Shown here one piece after another: positions 44,090-54,640 of a stretch of DNA of 64,000 nucleotides. Under the pieces are notes generated by a model. That model had not been told where the DNA came from. It did not search any database and saw only the letters and a list, made by a program, of their open reading frames with translations. A program made the position numbers and the translations under genes. Each line of letters starts with the position of its first letter. Within the stretch, counting starts at the first letter, position 1. The stretch is from Euleptes europaea (lineage: Eukaryota; Chordata; Lepidosauria; Squamata; Sphaerodactylidae). The stretch covers positions 62,001 through 126,000 of the forward strand of contig NW_026612054.1 in assembly GCF_029931775.1 (NCBI RefSeq), given 5' to 3'.

Positions 44090-44655
44090 CAGACCTAGGG
44101 GAACTCCTGGGTTTGTTGAAAAATGTGAAAAGTTAAAAAAATGGAAGGTATGTGAAATCCCCCACAAACAGAGGCATATTGTCTATACAGACAACAAGCC
44201 TCTGTTGGCTTGGTGGCATCCGTCTGCCTCATGTAGTGTGAGAAACAGAGGAGGAGCTGCCACCACCACTGAGCCAGATAGGCTGTGGAGCTGCAGGCAG
44301 GCAGGTGAGGGGTGGAGGGAAAGGCAGGAGACACAGCTGCACCCATCCTGCTCCTGCTCTCTGCAGAGCAATGGAAAGGAGAACAGACAGGTGGCAGTAG
44401 TGGGGAGGGCAGGTTGTGGACAGCAGGCAGGCACAGTGGCGAGGAGGAAAAACAGATGGGCAGGCACGCAGAACTTTGGGGGAGAGGGAGGGTGGGCAGA
44501 ACTGAAGAGGGGGAGGGCGAACAAGATTCCCCTCCCCCATAAATTTGCCAGGTAGGGAGAAGTTGGAGCCAGGCCTGTGGAGGTGGCCGTGCTGCAGGTG
44601 GGTAGGCAAGTGAGCAAAGGGGGGGGGGATGGGATTCTCCACAGTGAGCCTCGTG
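44090..44655. repeat. GC-rich unclassified repeat
   Basis: A G/C-rich block with 'gcaggcaggcag' motifs and 'ggggaactcctgggtttg' near its left end. A related block lies at 45285-45610 in the opposite orientation ('caaacctggggagtccctg'). Open frames of up to 222 codons arise from the composition; none shows a known domain. Confidence 0.45.
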
Positions 44656-44767
44656 AGTCTCCACTTGTTGAGATCGGAAAGAACGTCTTTGGCACCTGAC
44701 CTATTTTCTCCGCAGAATTGTACCGAGAGGTGCTGAGCCCAACCAACATCTCTTTGCAATCGCAACC

Positions 44768-44850
44768 GTGGTATTCCTTTGTGGTTCCCCATCTGAGTAC
44801 TAACCAGGGCCGACCCTGCTTAGCTTTTTTGACAAAATCAGGATAGCCCA
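44768..44850 (-). mobile_element. 5S-headed SINE fragment
   Basis: The plus strand shows 'gtactaaccagggccgaccc' and 'tgcttagcttttttgac', the reverse complement of the 5S-derived head. Only the head survives. Confidence 0.8.
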
Positions 44851-45284
44851 TAACATAGCAATTACATTATGCTCTTACCCTAAACAGTCATCTTTTGCAA
44901 CAAGCTTATTAACAGCCTGATCCCATGCAGAGTTTGGCATGCTTGAAGTTATTGATTGCAATGGGGATTTCACCTAACTCTGAAGAGGATCAGAATTCAA
45001 GGAAAGTATGAAATCTCTTTCCCTGGAAACTTTATTTAGAAGAGTCTGGATATGTATCAGTCAGGAATGGACTATGCACCATGTGAGACAATGGGTTCTT
45101 GAATGAATATTTTTGTCCTCATGTGCTTGCTTAAAAGCTAAGACAATGACTTCCTGATACGTATACTGGGGGAAAAATACACTCCTATGACTATTCTTAA
45201 ATAATACAAGCCCCTCCTGCAAAACATGTATGTGAGGGAAATCCCATCTCCCCCCCCCCCCAACTGCTAAGCTGGTATGAGTCC

Positions 45285-45610
45285 AGGCTCAACTACTCAC
45301 CTAGGAGCCTGGTGGAAGTGATGTCTGGGAGCTGCTCTGAGCCTAGAACGGCTCCCGGTACCTGCTACTGCTGCGGCTGGGCCCTGAGCATCTCCCAGTG
45401 TCCTCCACCATCATGGCCAGGCCCAGAGTGGCTCCCGGCATCTGCTGCCGCCGCAGCCAGACTCGAGGGTACTGCTGCAGCTGCTGCTGAGCTCCGCTGC
45501 AGCTCCCAGTCACACATTTTTTATTTTAATTGGGGGGAAATTTCAGATTTTCTGCAAACCTGGGGAGTCCCTGAAGTTTTCAGAAAAGTCTGCTTATTGT
45601 CTGTGTGACC
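45285..45610. repeat. GC-rich unclassified repeat with internal duplication
   Basis: Two imperfect units of about 85 bp contain 'acggctcccggtacctgctac' shortened variants (agtggctcccggcatctgct in the second). The right end resembles the left end of 44090-44655 inverted. Confidence 0.45.
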
Positions 45611-45782
45611 TTGATCCTTGGACTTAGGTATCTGCAGATGGGGGGGCACACATTGCTATTAGTTTATAGATTATTGGTTGTTTATTTTTCTATTTAATAT
45701 CCTACCTTCCCATCTAATTAGAATCCAGGATGGCTCTCTCCCTCTCATTGCCTCTCCCTCTCTTTTTCAAAATCAGAACCAT

Positions 45783-45830
45783 AAATAAACAAACAAACAA
45801 ACAAACAAATAAATAAATAAATAAATAAAT
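45783..45830. repeat. (AAAC)n then (AAAT)n microsatellite
   Basis: About five AAAC-type units run into about six AAAT-type units, probably the tail of a nearby LINE or SINE at 45660-45780. Confidence 0.92.
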
Positions 45831-46439
45831 GTTCGTGTATACTCAATCAAATCCCCTGTAGAAAATTAACATATATCCACACAGAAAGATCAGAAACCAA
45901 AAGTATTCACTAAATACACACACAACACATACACACATAGAGAAGAAATAATTCTTGATGGAAACATTAATTTATTACTAGAAGGTGCTGTTTTTATTAG
46001 CAACTAACTGTGCCACCCTAAGATGTTACTCCCTTCTAAGCCCTTTAACTTCAATGGACTTAGAAGTGTATAACTCAATTTAGGACAATAGTTTAAACTG
46101 CACACTTACACACTTAATACATGAAATTGAACCATCTCGAAAGTCAGCTTTCATAACATGCTCCTCAAGAGCTGACAGACGGCTTCCATACCCCAAGCCA
46201 CATATTTCAACCTTAAGGTTCGTATCTAATGGGACAGTGGGGCTAGCATAGGTGGAAGTAATATAACCATACCTATGATGCAGAAGCATATTTATAAGTA
46301 AGTCACATACAATTACTTAGTTAAACCTAACAGTGTGGTAGCTGGATAACAACTGGCTTTGGGACTTCAGTGCACCACTGATACATAGCATCAAATAAAA
46401 TGAAATCTCAAACATAAAAGCATCACAGATGGATAATTA

Positions 46440-46625
<186 letters not shown>

Positions 46626-47244
46626 TCACAGCTGAATGGAGCATTTAATGTCACTCATAGACGCACACACATACAATATATATGTATATACAATATACTT
46701 TCTGATGGTCCTCGATTGCACTGTACATACCAACGTAACATTTCTTTCTCCCTGGGGTACAGATGGTCATTCTAGGGTTCTCTCTGCACCCCATCTGAGC
46801 CTAAAACCACCCTCTCAGCCCTGGCTGCATTACTTGTACAGACACTCACACAGGGAACAGATGGAGACATTTCTAAAGGCACTCAACACATTGACCCATG
46901 TCTATTTAGTGGTGCTCTTGTACAATTGTACAGAGCCCAGTACTGGAACTTGGCCAACTCAGACCTGATCGTAGGGCTGTTAATGGCATTTATGTCCATA
47001 CTTTTCAGGTCTTCCTTCACATTGACATAGACAAGACATTTAATTCAATTAACCCCCAATCAGTCAATGTTATTAAGTCATTTGTTTTCAGTGAAGGAAA
47101 CTTTCTCCTAATGAAATCAGTGAGCATCAAAACTGCTTAACTTTACCTGAATGGATTGTGCTGTGTCCTGGCTATTTTTTTAAATACGAATTCCTGTTTT
47201 GTTTTAGAAGAAATAGGCTTGTGTGTCCAGAGCGAGGGGAGAGG

Positions 47245-47386
47245 AAGTGTTGTAGTGGTTAGAGTGCTGGGCTAGAACCAGGGACATCAGGGTTTAGATC
47301 TCTACTTGCCATGAAACTTACCAAGTGACCTTAGTCACATCATCTTATCTCAGTTTCACCTATCTCACAGAGTCATTGTGAGGATA
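47245..47386 (+). mobile_element. CORE-type SINE
   Basis: Head 'gttgtagtggttagagtgct' (A box) and 'cagggtttagatctctac' (B box), core 'caagtgaccttagtcacatc', tail 'tcattgtgaggataaag'. It abuts a second SINE tail to tail at the (gaa)n. Confidence 0.75.
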
Positions 47387-47716
47387 AAGAAGAAGAAGAA
47401 GCCGAAGAGTTGGTTTTTATATGCAGACTTTCTCTACCACTTAAGGGAGAATCAAACCGGCTTACAATCACCTTCCCTTCCCCTCCCCACGACAGACACC
47501 CTTTGAAGTAGGTGGAGCTGAGTGTGACTAGCCCAAGGTCACCCAGCTAGCTTTGTGTGTAGGAGTGGGGAAACAAATCCAGTTCACCAGATTAACCTCC
47601 ACCGCTCATGAGGAGGAGTGGGGAATCAAACCCGGTTTTCCAGATCAGACTCCACCACTCCAAACCACCGCTCTTAACCACCACACCATGCTGGCTCCCT
47701 ACACCACGCTGGCTCC
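47387..47716 (-). mobile_element. CORE-type SINE, complete
   Basis: This is the same family as 27069-27373, with (gaa)n on the plus strand at its 3' end, 'gagttggtttttatatgcag', 'ggtcacccagctagctttg' and 'accaccacaccatgctggct'. The last motif is repeated at 47701-47716, perhaps from a second insertion. Confidence 0.88.
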
Positions 47717-47829
47717 ATAAAAAGGAGGAGGGGAAACATGTTCCCTCTCAACTGTGTCAATTTGCCTCTTGGAAATGAGACAGTCCGCCTCTCCACTGCA
47801 AGTTCCATTTCTGGGTGTAATGGAATTCA

Positions 47830-48000
47830 GGAAACTGGGATTTGGTTATTTATTTATTGTTTGTTTATCCCACCTTTCTTCCAGCAGGAAACTCAAATCA
47901 GCATAGACTGAGTTCCCCAGAGGTCTCCCTCCCATCAAGGTACTGATCAGATCTAGACCTACTCAGCTTCAGCAAAATAGTTTTACCATGCAGGGCTGCC
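47830..48000 (-). mobile_element. 5S-related SINE with a different tail
   Basis: The plus strand shows 'gaggtctccctcccatcaag' and 'gtactgatcagatctagacc', a worn reversed 5S head, preceded by 'gtttatcccacctttcttcc', a tail unlike the Bov-B type. Confidence 0.55.
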
Positions 48001-48009
48001 AAGAATTAT

Positions 48010-49364
48010 CTTGTTCCCCCTGGACCACCCAGGCCTATCCCAAACACCACATGAAAGCAAATCACACGATATCCTTAGCTGCATGGGTTGGCAGGGCCCC
48101 CAGAATTTTCTTTCCCCCCATGCCCCTGCTATCCTGTGTTCTCCAACCATACTGTGTTTTTTGTTTTGTTTTTACAAAGGCAGATATATCTTCTAAGAAA
48201 GAAATATGCCATTTGAACTGAGCATATCTCCTTCTCTGGCTCTCCTTCTTTATGGACCACAACGTCTTTTATACCCAGAAGGTCACAAAAATCCTCTTAT
48301 TATGCTATAAGTACATCTTCTTATCCTCACTGCAAGATCAGCACCGACCAGGACAAATGTGTACGAGGTACTCTCAAAGAATGAACGAGTATCTTGGTTT
48401 GCCACACATGCTGTACAGATAAGAACTGAGGGTGGAATACAATTGGTCCCTAAATCCAACAGCAGTCTGTACTGATGAGCCGAGGTTATCACCCACCAGT
48501 GTGATTGTATGTAGGTTCACTCAAGGAAGCACTGAATCAACAGAATAACAGCCCAGCTGTCAATATTTTTCAGCTCAAGAAAACAACAATTTACTTTTGC
48601 CAGGATATTTGACTGCCACAGCACAGAACGACGTACAACCTCGATTGGATTGTCTGAACAAGGTACTGATGCCAGGGTATGGGATACAAAGCCAAGCAGA
48701 CTAATTCAACACATCAGCATGAGAGTAGCACACCTGCTCTGCAATCGCACAATGCAGGGAGTCTTCTGTGCACAGACAGCATTGTCACCATGGAAGGCAT
48801 CTGGCTGTTGATCAGAGGCACACTTTTTATGGTAAAATTGTGACATAGAGTCTAGGGAGGTGCAGTTACTGAAAAGTTTACAACAGCAACACAAAAGCCA
48901 CACGAATACTTTGCTTCCCTGATCCTGCACCCTATGTTCTCCTTCAACAGAAACTGCTTTTGCGTAACCTGTGCTCTTTTTTGCTGAACAACTGGACACC
49001 AAGCCCTACTCTCCTATGTATTTATTTAGTGAATATTCCTAACCTGCCTTGCTCACCGTGGCTCAGCGCCACTCACAAAACAGTGCTAACCATACTGAAC
49101 AAAACAATTCAAACATAATAATAACTATTCGAAGACAGACAAGCAAGCTAGTCCCCCACACACACCACCAGTAGTAATGGTTCCTGCACCATCCTCCATT
49201 TAAAGCCCTTTTGAAGAAAAGACTGTACAATGCCTGCAAAACTGTGCTAGTGAAGGAACCCTCCTATGCTCCTCCAGGAGGCTGTTTTAGAGAGCTGGAT
49301 CTACAATGGAAAAAATACTGGTTTCAAACTACAGCAGATTCAGATTTAAGGGATGGTACAATCC
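48010..49364. other. MAGI2 intron, no clear feature
   Basis: Mostly unique. A SINE or LINE tail remnant may lie at 49018-49090 (tatttatttagtgaatattc). The frames seen here lack domains. Confidence 0.5.
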
Positions 49365-50108
49365 GAGGGCCTTGACAGGCTAGCCTGTCAGATCTCGGGC
49401 GCAGGGATGGATCTTGGGGGGGGGAGGGTCTGGAGGGGGCACTTGCCCCAGGCACAAGGAGGGGGCGCCAGCATGAGCACAGGGAGCGTGGGCACGGGGA
49501 GGAGCGCCACCGTGGCACGTGCGCAGCTGCCTGCCCATGGCCTGGTTGGTGCGCATGCCGTCTGCTCACCCTCAGCTTGTACTGGTCCCGGGCGTGATGA
49601 GAGGACAGGCCCCTGAACAGCACACACCTGAGCTGAGGGTGGGCGGTGCATGCACCAGCTGGGCCACGGTAGCACTCATCTGTTCTAGATGCCTGCTGGT
49701 GCCCCCCTCCTCTCCTCACGCCGAGACTGAACAGCATGAGCTGAATGCAGGCGGGAGGGCAGCGCGTGCACCAGCCATGCTGTGGGTGGGCAGCTGCATC
49801 CATGCCCACTGGCTGCTGTTCTCCCTCTCTTTGTCTCTGCCCCTGGCCACCAGCGCCTGACACCCATGCGCACACATGTGCGGCACACCCCTTCCCTTCC
49901 CCTGGCCACAGGCGCTCCTTCCCCCAGCTCTGTGTCTGCTCAGGAGCTAAGCCAGGTAAGCTCTGGTTAGTACTTGGATGGGAGACAATCAAGGAAGCCC
50001 AGGGTTGCTATGCAGAGGCAGGCAATGGCAAACCACCCCTGAATGCCTCTTGCCTTGAAAACCCTATGGTGTCTCCGTAAGTTGGCTGCAATTTGATGGC
50101 ACTTTCCT
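49365..50108 (+). mobile_element. 5S-headed SINE split by a GC-rich insert
   Basis: The 5S head begins 'ttgacaggctagcctgtcag', breaks near 49398 and resumes at about 49936 with 'aggagctaagccaggtaag' and 'ttagtacttggatgggagac'. It ends with the Bov-B-like 'ctccgtaagttggctgcaat'. The intervening 540 bp is GC-rich and non-coding by my reading, although it carries overlapping open frames up to 222 codons. I cannot identify its ends or a TSD. Confidence 0.65.
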
Positions 50109-50329
50109 TCACCACAGTCAGAGGAGAGTGCTGAGCAGGTACCGCAGTCTGTTCCAGAAGAGATGCTCCTTCAATTATGAGGGTCCCAAGTGGCCAACAC
50201 TATTGAAGCCACTGAAAATGCCCACATTGCAAGTGTAGCGCTGAACAGGGATTTTAGCCTGGGTCTCTTACCGTATATCTTAGTCCAATATTCTAACAAC
50301 TACACCACAGACTGAATGCTCAACAGAGG

Positions 50330-50530
50330 CCACATGGTATAGGTGTGATGACTGTCAGACTAGGATCTGGGAGACCCAGATTTGAATTCTCACTCTGTCA
50401 GGAAGCTTGCTGGATGACCTTGAGCCAGTGACTCTCACCCTGATCTACCACACAGGATTGTTGTGAGGATAAAATGGAGGGAGAACAAAGTTGTTAAACC
50501 GCTTTGGATCCCCAAATGTCTAAATAATAA
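50330..50530 (+). mobile_element. CORE-type SINE
   Basis: Head 'catggtataggtgtgatgac' with box B gatttgaattctc, core 'gatgaccttgagccagtgac', 'gattgttgtgaggataaaat' and tail 'gctttggatccccaaatgtc'. Confidence 0.85.
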
Positions 50531-51410
50531 CAAGAGGTTTGGGGACTGTGGGAGCCAAGGACCTTAGCAGACTGGTAGAGTGGCTTTGAAAATTATCTGG
50601 ATGCTGGAGAAAAAGAAGCTCCAGAGAGTTCAATTTCTTTTTATGCACAAACTGGGCATTGAATAATATGCAAATTAACAAAACCAACAACAACAACAAC
50701 AATAAACAAACAGGCATAGCAATTGTAAGTTATATTTTAATTATTCTCTTATTACACTTAGGAAAGTGGTGGAGCGTGTCTCTACAGAAGAAGTGTCATT
50801 TCAACTCAGATTAATTCAGATTCTCCAGCCATGCACTCGAGCAAGTGAGCTATGAAATTGGGTGGCCCGCTTTGTGACAATAATGAGAAGATAATATTCC
50901 CGGGGAACATTTAAGGGGCATTATCGTTGATAGGTTAATTACAAATAAAAGTGTAAAGCTTTTAAAACCTAGTAAAATAATGAGACTCTGATGTATACAC
51001 ACACCTTTTTGAATTACTTCTATTTAACTGGCAAGTCATGAATGCCCCTCTTATCATACTCCTCCCAATAAGACCAGGAAATGTCTATTGATTTCTTGTG
51101 ACATATCTTGTCTTCCCCAACAAGTTCCTATTGATCCTGCAAATGCTTACATTCCTGGCTTCCCCAAAGGCAATTCTACACACAAGCTTTCCAAAGTTTT
51201 GGTGCTGCAGAACTTCATAAGAAGTCTGGAAAGGATTCTTATGATAAATAGTATTATTTTATGGAGCATAAATGGCAGCAGCAAACTGGGGTGGGGATTG
51301 AGCCCACTGGCTGTAGGTTTCCCCCTGCAGGGCAAATAAGCTGTTACAGGAACTAAAAGAGGCACAAACAAAATGAAATACTGGAAATTCTGTGTCTGGA
51401 GCTCCAAGGG
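50531..51410. other. MAGI2 intron, no clear feature
   Basis: Contains an (AAC)n patch at about 50682-50703 and otherwise unique AT-rich sequence. Confidence 0.5.
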
Positions 51411-51414
51411 ATTA

Positions 51415-51570
51415 TGAAATTTTATTTATTTATTTATTTATTGAATTGATATTCTGCCTTTCTGGCCAATCAGGGCCACAATTAAATGCAGAACACTATA
51501 ATACAATCAAAAACCAATTAAAAAAACCAAAGGTAAAGTACATCTATAAAAACACAGACCCAGAAATTAA
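51415..51570 (-). mobile_element. LINE or SINE 3' tail, L2-like
   Basis: (TTTA)n on the plus strand is followed by 'gatattctgcctttctggcc' and 'ataatacaatcaaaaacc', a common reversed squamate LINE tail. Assignment to L2 is tentative. Confidence 0.5.
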
Positions 51571-51789
51571 AACATAAGGCAAGGTAATTGAAGGAACGCC
51601 AGACAGAACAAAAAAACTCTTCACCTGCTTTACTTATCAGAAACTCAAGGGCCTGAATCGAATTGGGGCCAAGACCTAAAATAGCCCCAAGGAGCTGTTT
51701 GCCCCAGAACAGCATCCCCTAAGGCATTTTCAGTCAGAAAACTGATACAAGGGGAGGCTTAATTCCCCCTTACATGGACTGCTGAAAAG

Positions 51790-52080
51790 GCAAGTGGGTT
51801 CTAGATCAAGCCAAGCCTGAATTCTCCCTAGAAGATAAAATGACAACACTGAGGCTATCATACTTTGGTCACATTATGAGAAAACAAGACTTACTGGAAA
51901 AGACAATAATGCTAAGAAAAGTTGAAAGTAGGAAAACATGAGATAGATTGATTCAATTAAGGAAGCCACAGCCCTCAGTTTGCAAGACCTGAGCAAGGCT
52001 GTTAACGTTAGGATGTTTTGGATGATGTAAATTCATAGGATCATAAGTTGGAAGCGACTTGATGGGACTTAACACATGCA
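51790..52080 (+). mobile_element. Bov-B LINE 3' end, second copy
   Basis: It parallels 11345-11680: 'gatcaagccaagcctgaatt', 'actttggtcacattatgag', 'aggaagccacagccctcag' and 'agttggaagcgacttgatgg' before 'gacttaacacatgcacacc'. The coding part is degraded. Confidence 0.82.
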
Positions 52081-52485
52081 CACCCTCATGCTTTGCTCCC
52101 AATAAGCGTGCCTGAATCACAGAATTCAAAAAATGAGAGGGAGGTCCCGACACAGAACTCACAGTTTCTTGGCTGGTTTGGCCCTGGGGATGGCAAAGCA
52201 ACATGGAAGGAAAAGGTGCCCTGCTGCAACCAGGCCCCAATATGATTTGAGTAATCCATGAATGCTATTTATTAATTAAAAACACAGAGGATGTGCTGTT
52301 CATGGATTTCCTGGCATCACATCTAGTTTGACCCTCAGCTTGATGCTGAAACACACACTTGCATTAAGTGCAAGTGTGAGAGCCACCATATGGGTCCTCG
52401 GACAAAGATTCCACATGCCCCCCCCCCCATATGACCCTGACCTAAACCACATATCATAAAACAAATCACTTGGCTTGTTTTTACC

Positions 52486-52790
52486 ATGAATCTACATCTG
52501 TCCATTTATGGCAGACATAACTCATCAGAGAATAAACCTAGGAGGTTCAAAATTGGCCACCAGCTTCAGGACGTTTGTGGGTGTTCCAGGGCCAAAACGG
52601 AAAGAAATGGGAATATCCTGGCTCCATGCTATTTGCAGTGGAAGCTAAGGCTCTCTGCTTGTGGCAGGCGTAACTCATCAGAAAATAATACTATGTTTGA
52701 AAATTGGCCACCAACTCTAGAATGATGACAGAAATTGCAGTGCCAAAAATGAAGGGAATTAGAACACCCTGAACCAGGTTATCTTCGCAA
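52486..52790. repeat. Two-unit direct repeat of about 170 bp
   Basis: 'ggcagacataactcatcag' with 'ttcaaaattggccaccagc' recurs as 'ggcaggcgtaactcatcag' with 'tgaaaattggccaccaact'. Both units end in 'ggccaaaacggaaag' or 'tgccaaaaatgaagg' type sequence and 'atcctgg/accctg'. Confidence 0.75.
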
Positions 52791-52894
52791 TAGGCAACAT
52801 GTTATAAGAGAGCTTTTAAGCAACCTGTCATGTGTCTCTAATATTCAGATCCCCAATCTGCCATAGAAGGTTGCTGGGTGACAAACTGTCAGAC

Positions 52895-52990
52895 AGACCT
52901 ACCTCACAGGGTTGTTGTGAGGATAAAATGGAGGAATGCAAACAATGCAGCTGTGGGTCCCCATTGGGGGAAAAGACTGGAGATGACATT
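52895..52990 (+). mobile_element. CORE-type SINE 3' fragment
   Basis: 'cctacctcacagggttgttg', 'tgaggataaaatggagga' and 'gggtccccattgggggaaaa'. Confidence 0.82.
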
Positions 52991-53036
52991 TGTTATAAAT
53001 CTAATTTTTAATAACATTATGTCATTAGTTATATAG

Positions 53037-53908
53037 CAGTGATGGCGAACCTTTTAGAGACCGATTGCCCAAACTGCAACCCAAAACCCACTTATTTATT
53101 GCAAAGTGCCAACACAGCTAGAAGTCCACATGGGGCTAGGGGTTGCCAGGTTCCTCTTTGCCACCTGTGGGAGGTTTCTGGAGTGGAGCCTGAGGAGGGT
53201 GGGGTTTGGGGAGGACTTCAATGCCATAGAGTCCAATTGCCAAAGCGGCCATGTTCTCCAGGTGAACTGAAATAGCAGATTTCCTGCTACTACCTGGAGC
53301 TTGGCAACCCTGCATGGGCGGCTGAGCTGGGGAAGGAAAGCAGCTGGAGCATAGCCCCCACCCCTTCAGTTTGGTTCTTTTTCCAACTGTTATCTTCATA
53401 CGAATTTAAAAAGACTGTTATGCGGGGGGGGGCTGATGGTGGGGACAGCCCTCTGCACACACTCAGAGGCACCTTCGGTTGCATGAACGAGCAGAGTGGA
53501 AACCCGAGCTAAGCAAAGGGCTCGGCTCCAGCACAAACGCCAGGCGGGCCCCCGTTTGGCCCTCACTGCCAACCCCCTGCGCTGCAGTCACCAACCAGCC
53601 TGCCGCAGATGGCTGCCCAGGCATCCTACTCCCGGTCCAGCCCCGTCCCGGCTCCACCTCTTCCAGTCTTCGGCAGAAGGCTCGTCGTTGTCTTCATTTC
53701 CAGAGTGCGCAGCCAGCAACTGCGGAGAAGACGCTGGGGAGGAGCCTGGTGCTTCCCGGAGGAGCCGGGAAGGCACCGCTGGTCCCCAGCCTCTTCAGCC
53801 GGGGGAACGAACTCAGGCGAACTCTGTGCTGGGGTGACGGCGTGTGTGCCCACAGAGAGGGCTCTGAGTGCCACCTTTGGCACCCGTGCCATAGGTTCGC
53901 CACCACTG
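53037..53908. mobile_element. hAT DNA transposon, 872 bp, with nested TIR element
   Basis: Ends cagtgatggcgaacct and (reversed) cagtggtggcgaacct differ by one base. The exact TSD ttatatag lies at 53029-53036 and 53909-53916. The interior is GC-rich and contains a smaller element at 53137-53311. Several long open frames occur on both strands but show no transposase motifs. Confidence 0.95.
53137..53311 (+). mobile_element. Short TIR element of the 'tagggttgcc' family, nested
   Basis: taggggttgccaggttcc opens it and 'ggagcttggcaaccct' closes it; the interior has 'cttcaatgccatagagtcc' and 'gccatgttctccaggtgaac', as in 15200-15405. It lies inside the hAT at 53037-53908. Confidence 0.8.
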
Positions 53909-54427
53909 TTATATAGCAAAGTAGTCTTTCCAAAGGGCTATTAAATTGTCGACTAACACAATAACAATGATTACAACCCAGTGCCTAGACTGGGAATTCT
54001 AACTTCTGTTCCACATGTATAACCACTAAAACAGATTAGTGTTCCATCAATAATGCACGTAATGAGTGGAGAAGTGGGGGAATAACTTTTTACTACTTTA
54101 TTCGATCATGGGAAATATTACCACCACCCTTCTGTTCATAATATTAACAAAGGTTTGCTACTATACTGCTATTAAGTACATTCAGTTGTCAAGTAGGATA
54201 GGAATGAGAAGGAGGTGTGACCAAGACTTGAAAATAAATTGGGCCCCCCGGTAGGTGGAGGGAGAGATAAATGAATGAGAGATAAATGAAAGAGCAGAAA
54301 AGATGGAGAGGACTTAAGGAAAAGAGAGGGAAAGGTTGTTTTATCTTGCTGCAACACACTAACTACTGCTTTCTTTCAGAAAGGCGAGTAGCAGATAGAG
54401 CGCCTTTTACTTTTTTGGGGGGTGGGT

Positions 54428-54640
54428 GGGGCCGTGGCTCAGTGGTACAGCATCTGCTTGGCATGCAGAAGGTCCCTGGTTCAATCCCCGGCATCTCCAT
54501 TTAAAGGGACTAGGCAGGTAGGTGATGTGAAAGACCCTTGCCTGAGACCCCGAAGAGCTGCTGCTGGTCTGAGTAGACAATACTGACTCTGATGGACCAA
54601 GAGTCTGATTCAGTATAAGGCAGCTTCATGTGATCTTCAG
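54428..54640 (+). mobile_element. tRNA-headed SINE, complete
   Basis: A box gtggctcagtgg and B box ggttcaatcccc are intact, so the head still resembles an RNA polymerase III promoter. The body 'gatgtgaaagacccttgcct' and the tail 'gattcagtataaggcagctt' complete it. The tail type differs from the Bov-B tail of the 5S-headed SINEs, so another LINE must have served it. Confidence 0.9.

Noticed and set aside
44095-44851. Minus-strand frames of 189-222 codons
   Set aside because: They lie in a GC-rich repeat that ends in a SINE head; composition explains the lack of stops.
49324-49992. Minus-strand frame of 222 codons
   Set aside because: It crosses the boundary between a 5S-headed SINE and its GC-rich insert, so it is not a gene.
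53479-53944. Overlapping frames on both strands, up to 145 codons
   Set aside because: They fall within the GC-rich interior of a non-autonomous hAT and lack transposase motifs.
54428-54500. Possible tRNA gene (intact A and B boxes)
   Set aside because: The segment is the head of a SINE with a normal SINE body and tail and lacks a proper tRNA acceptor stem.
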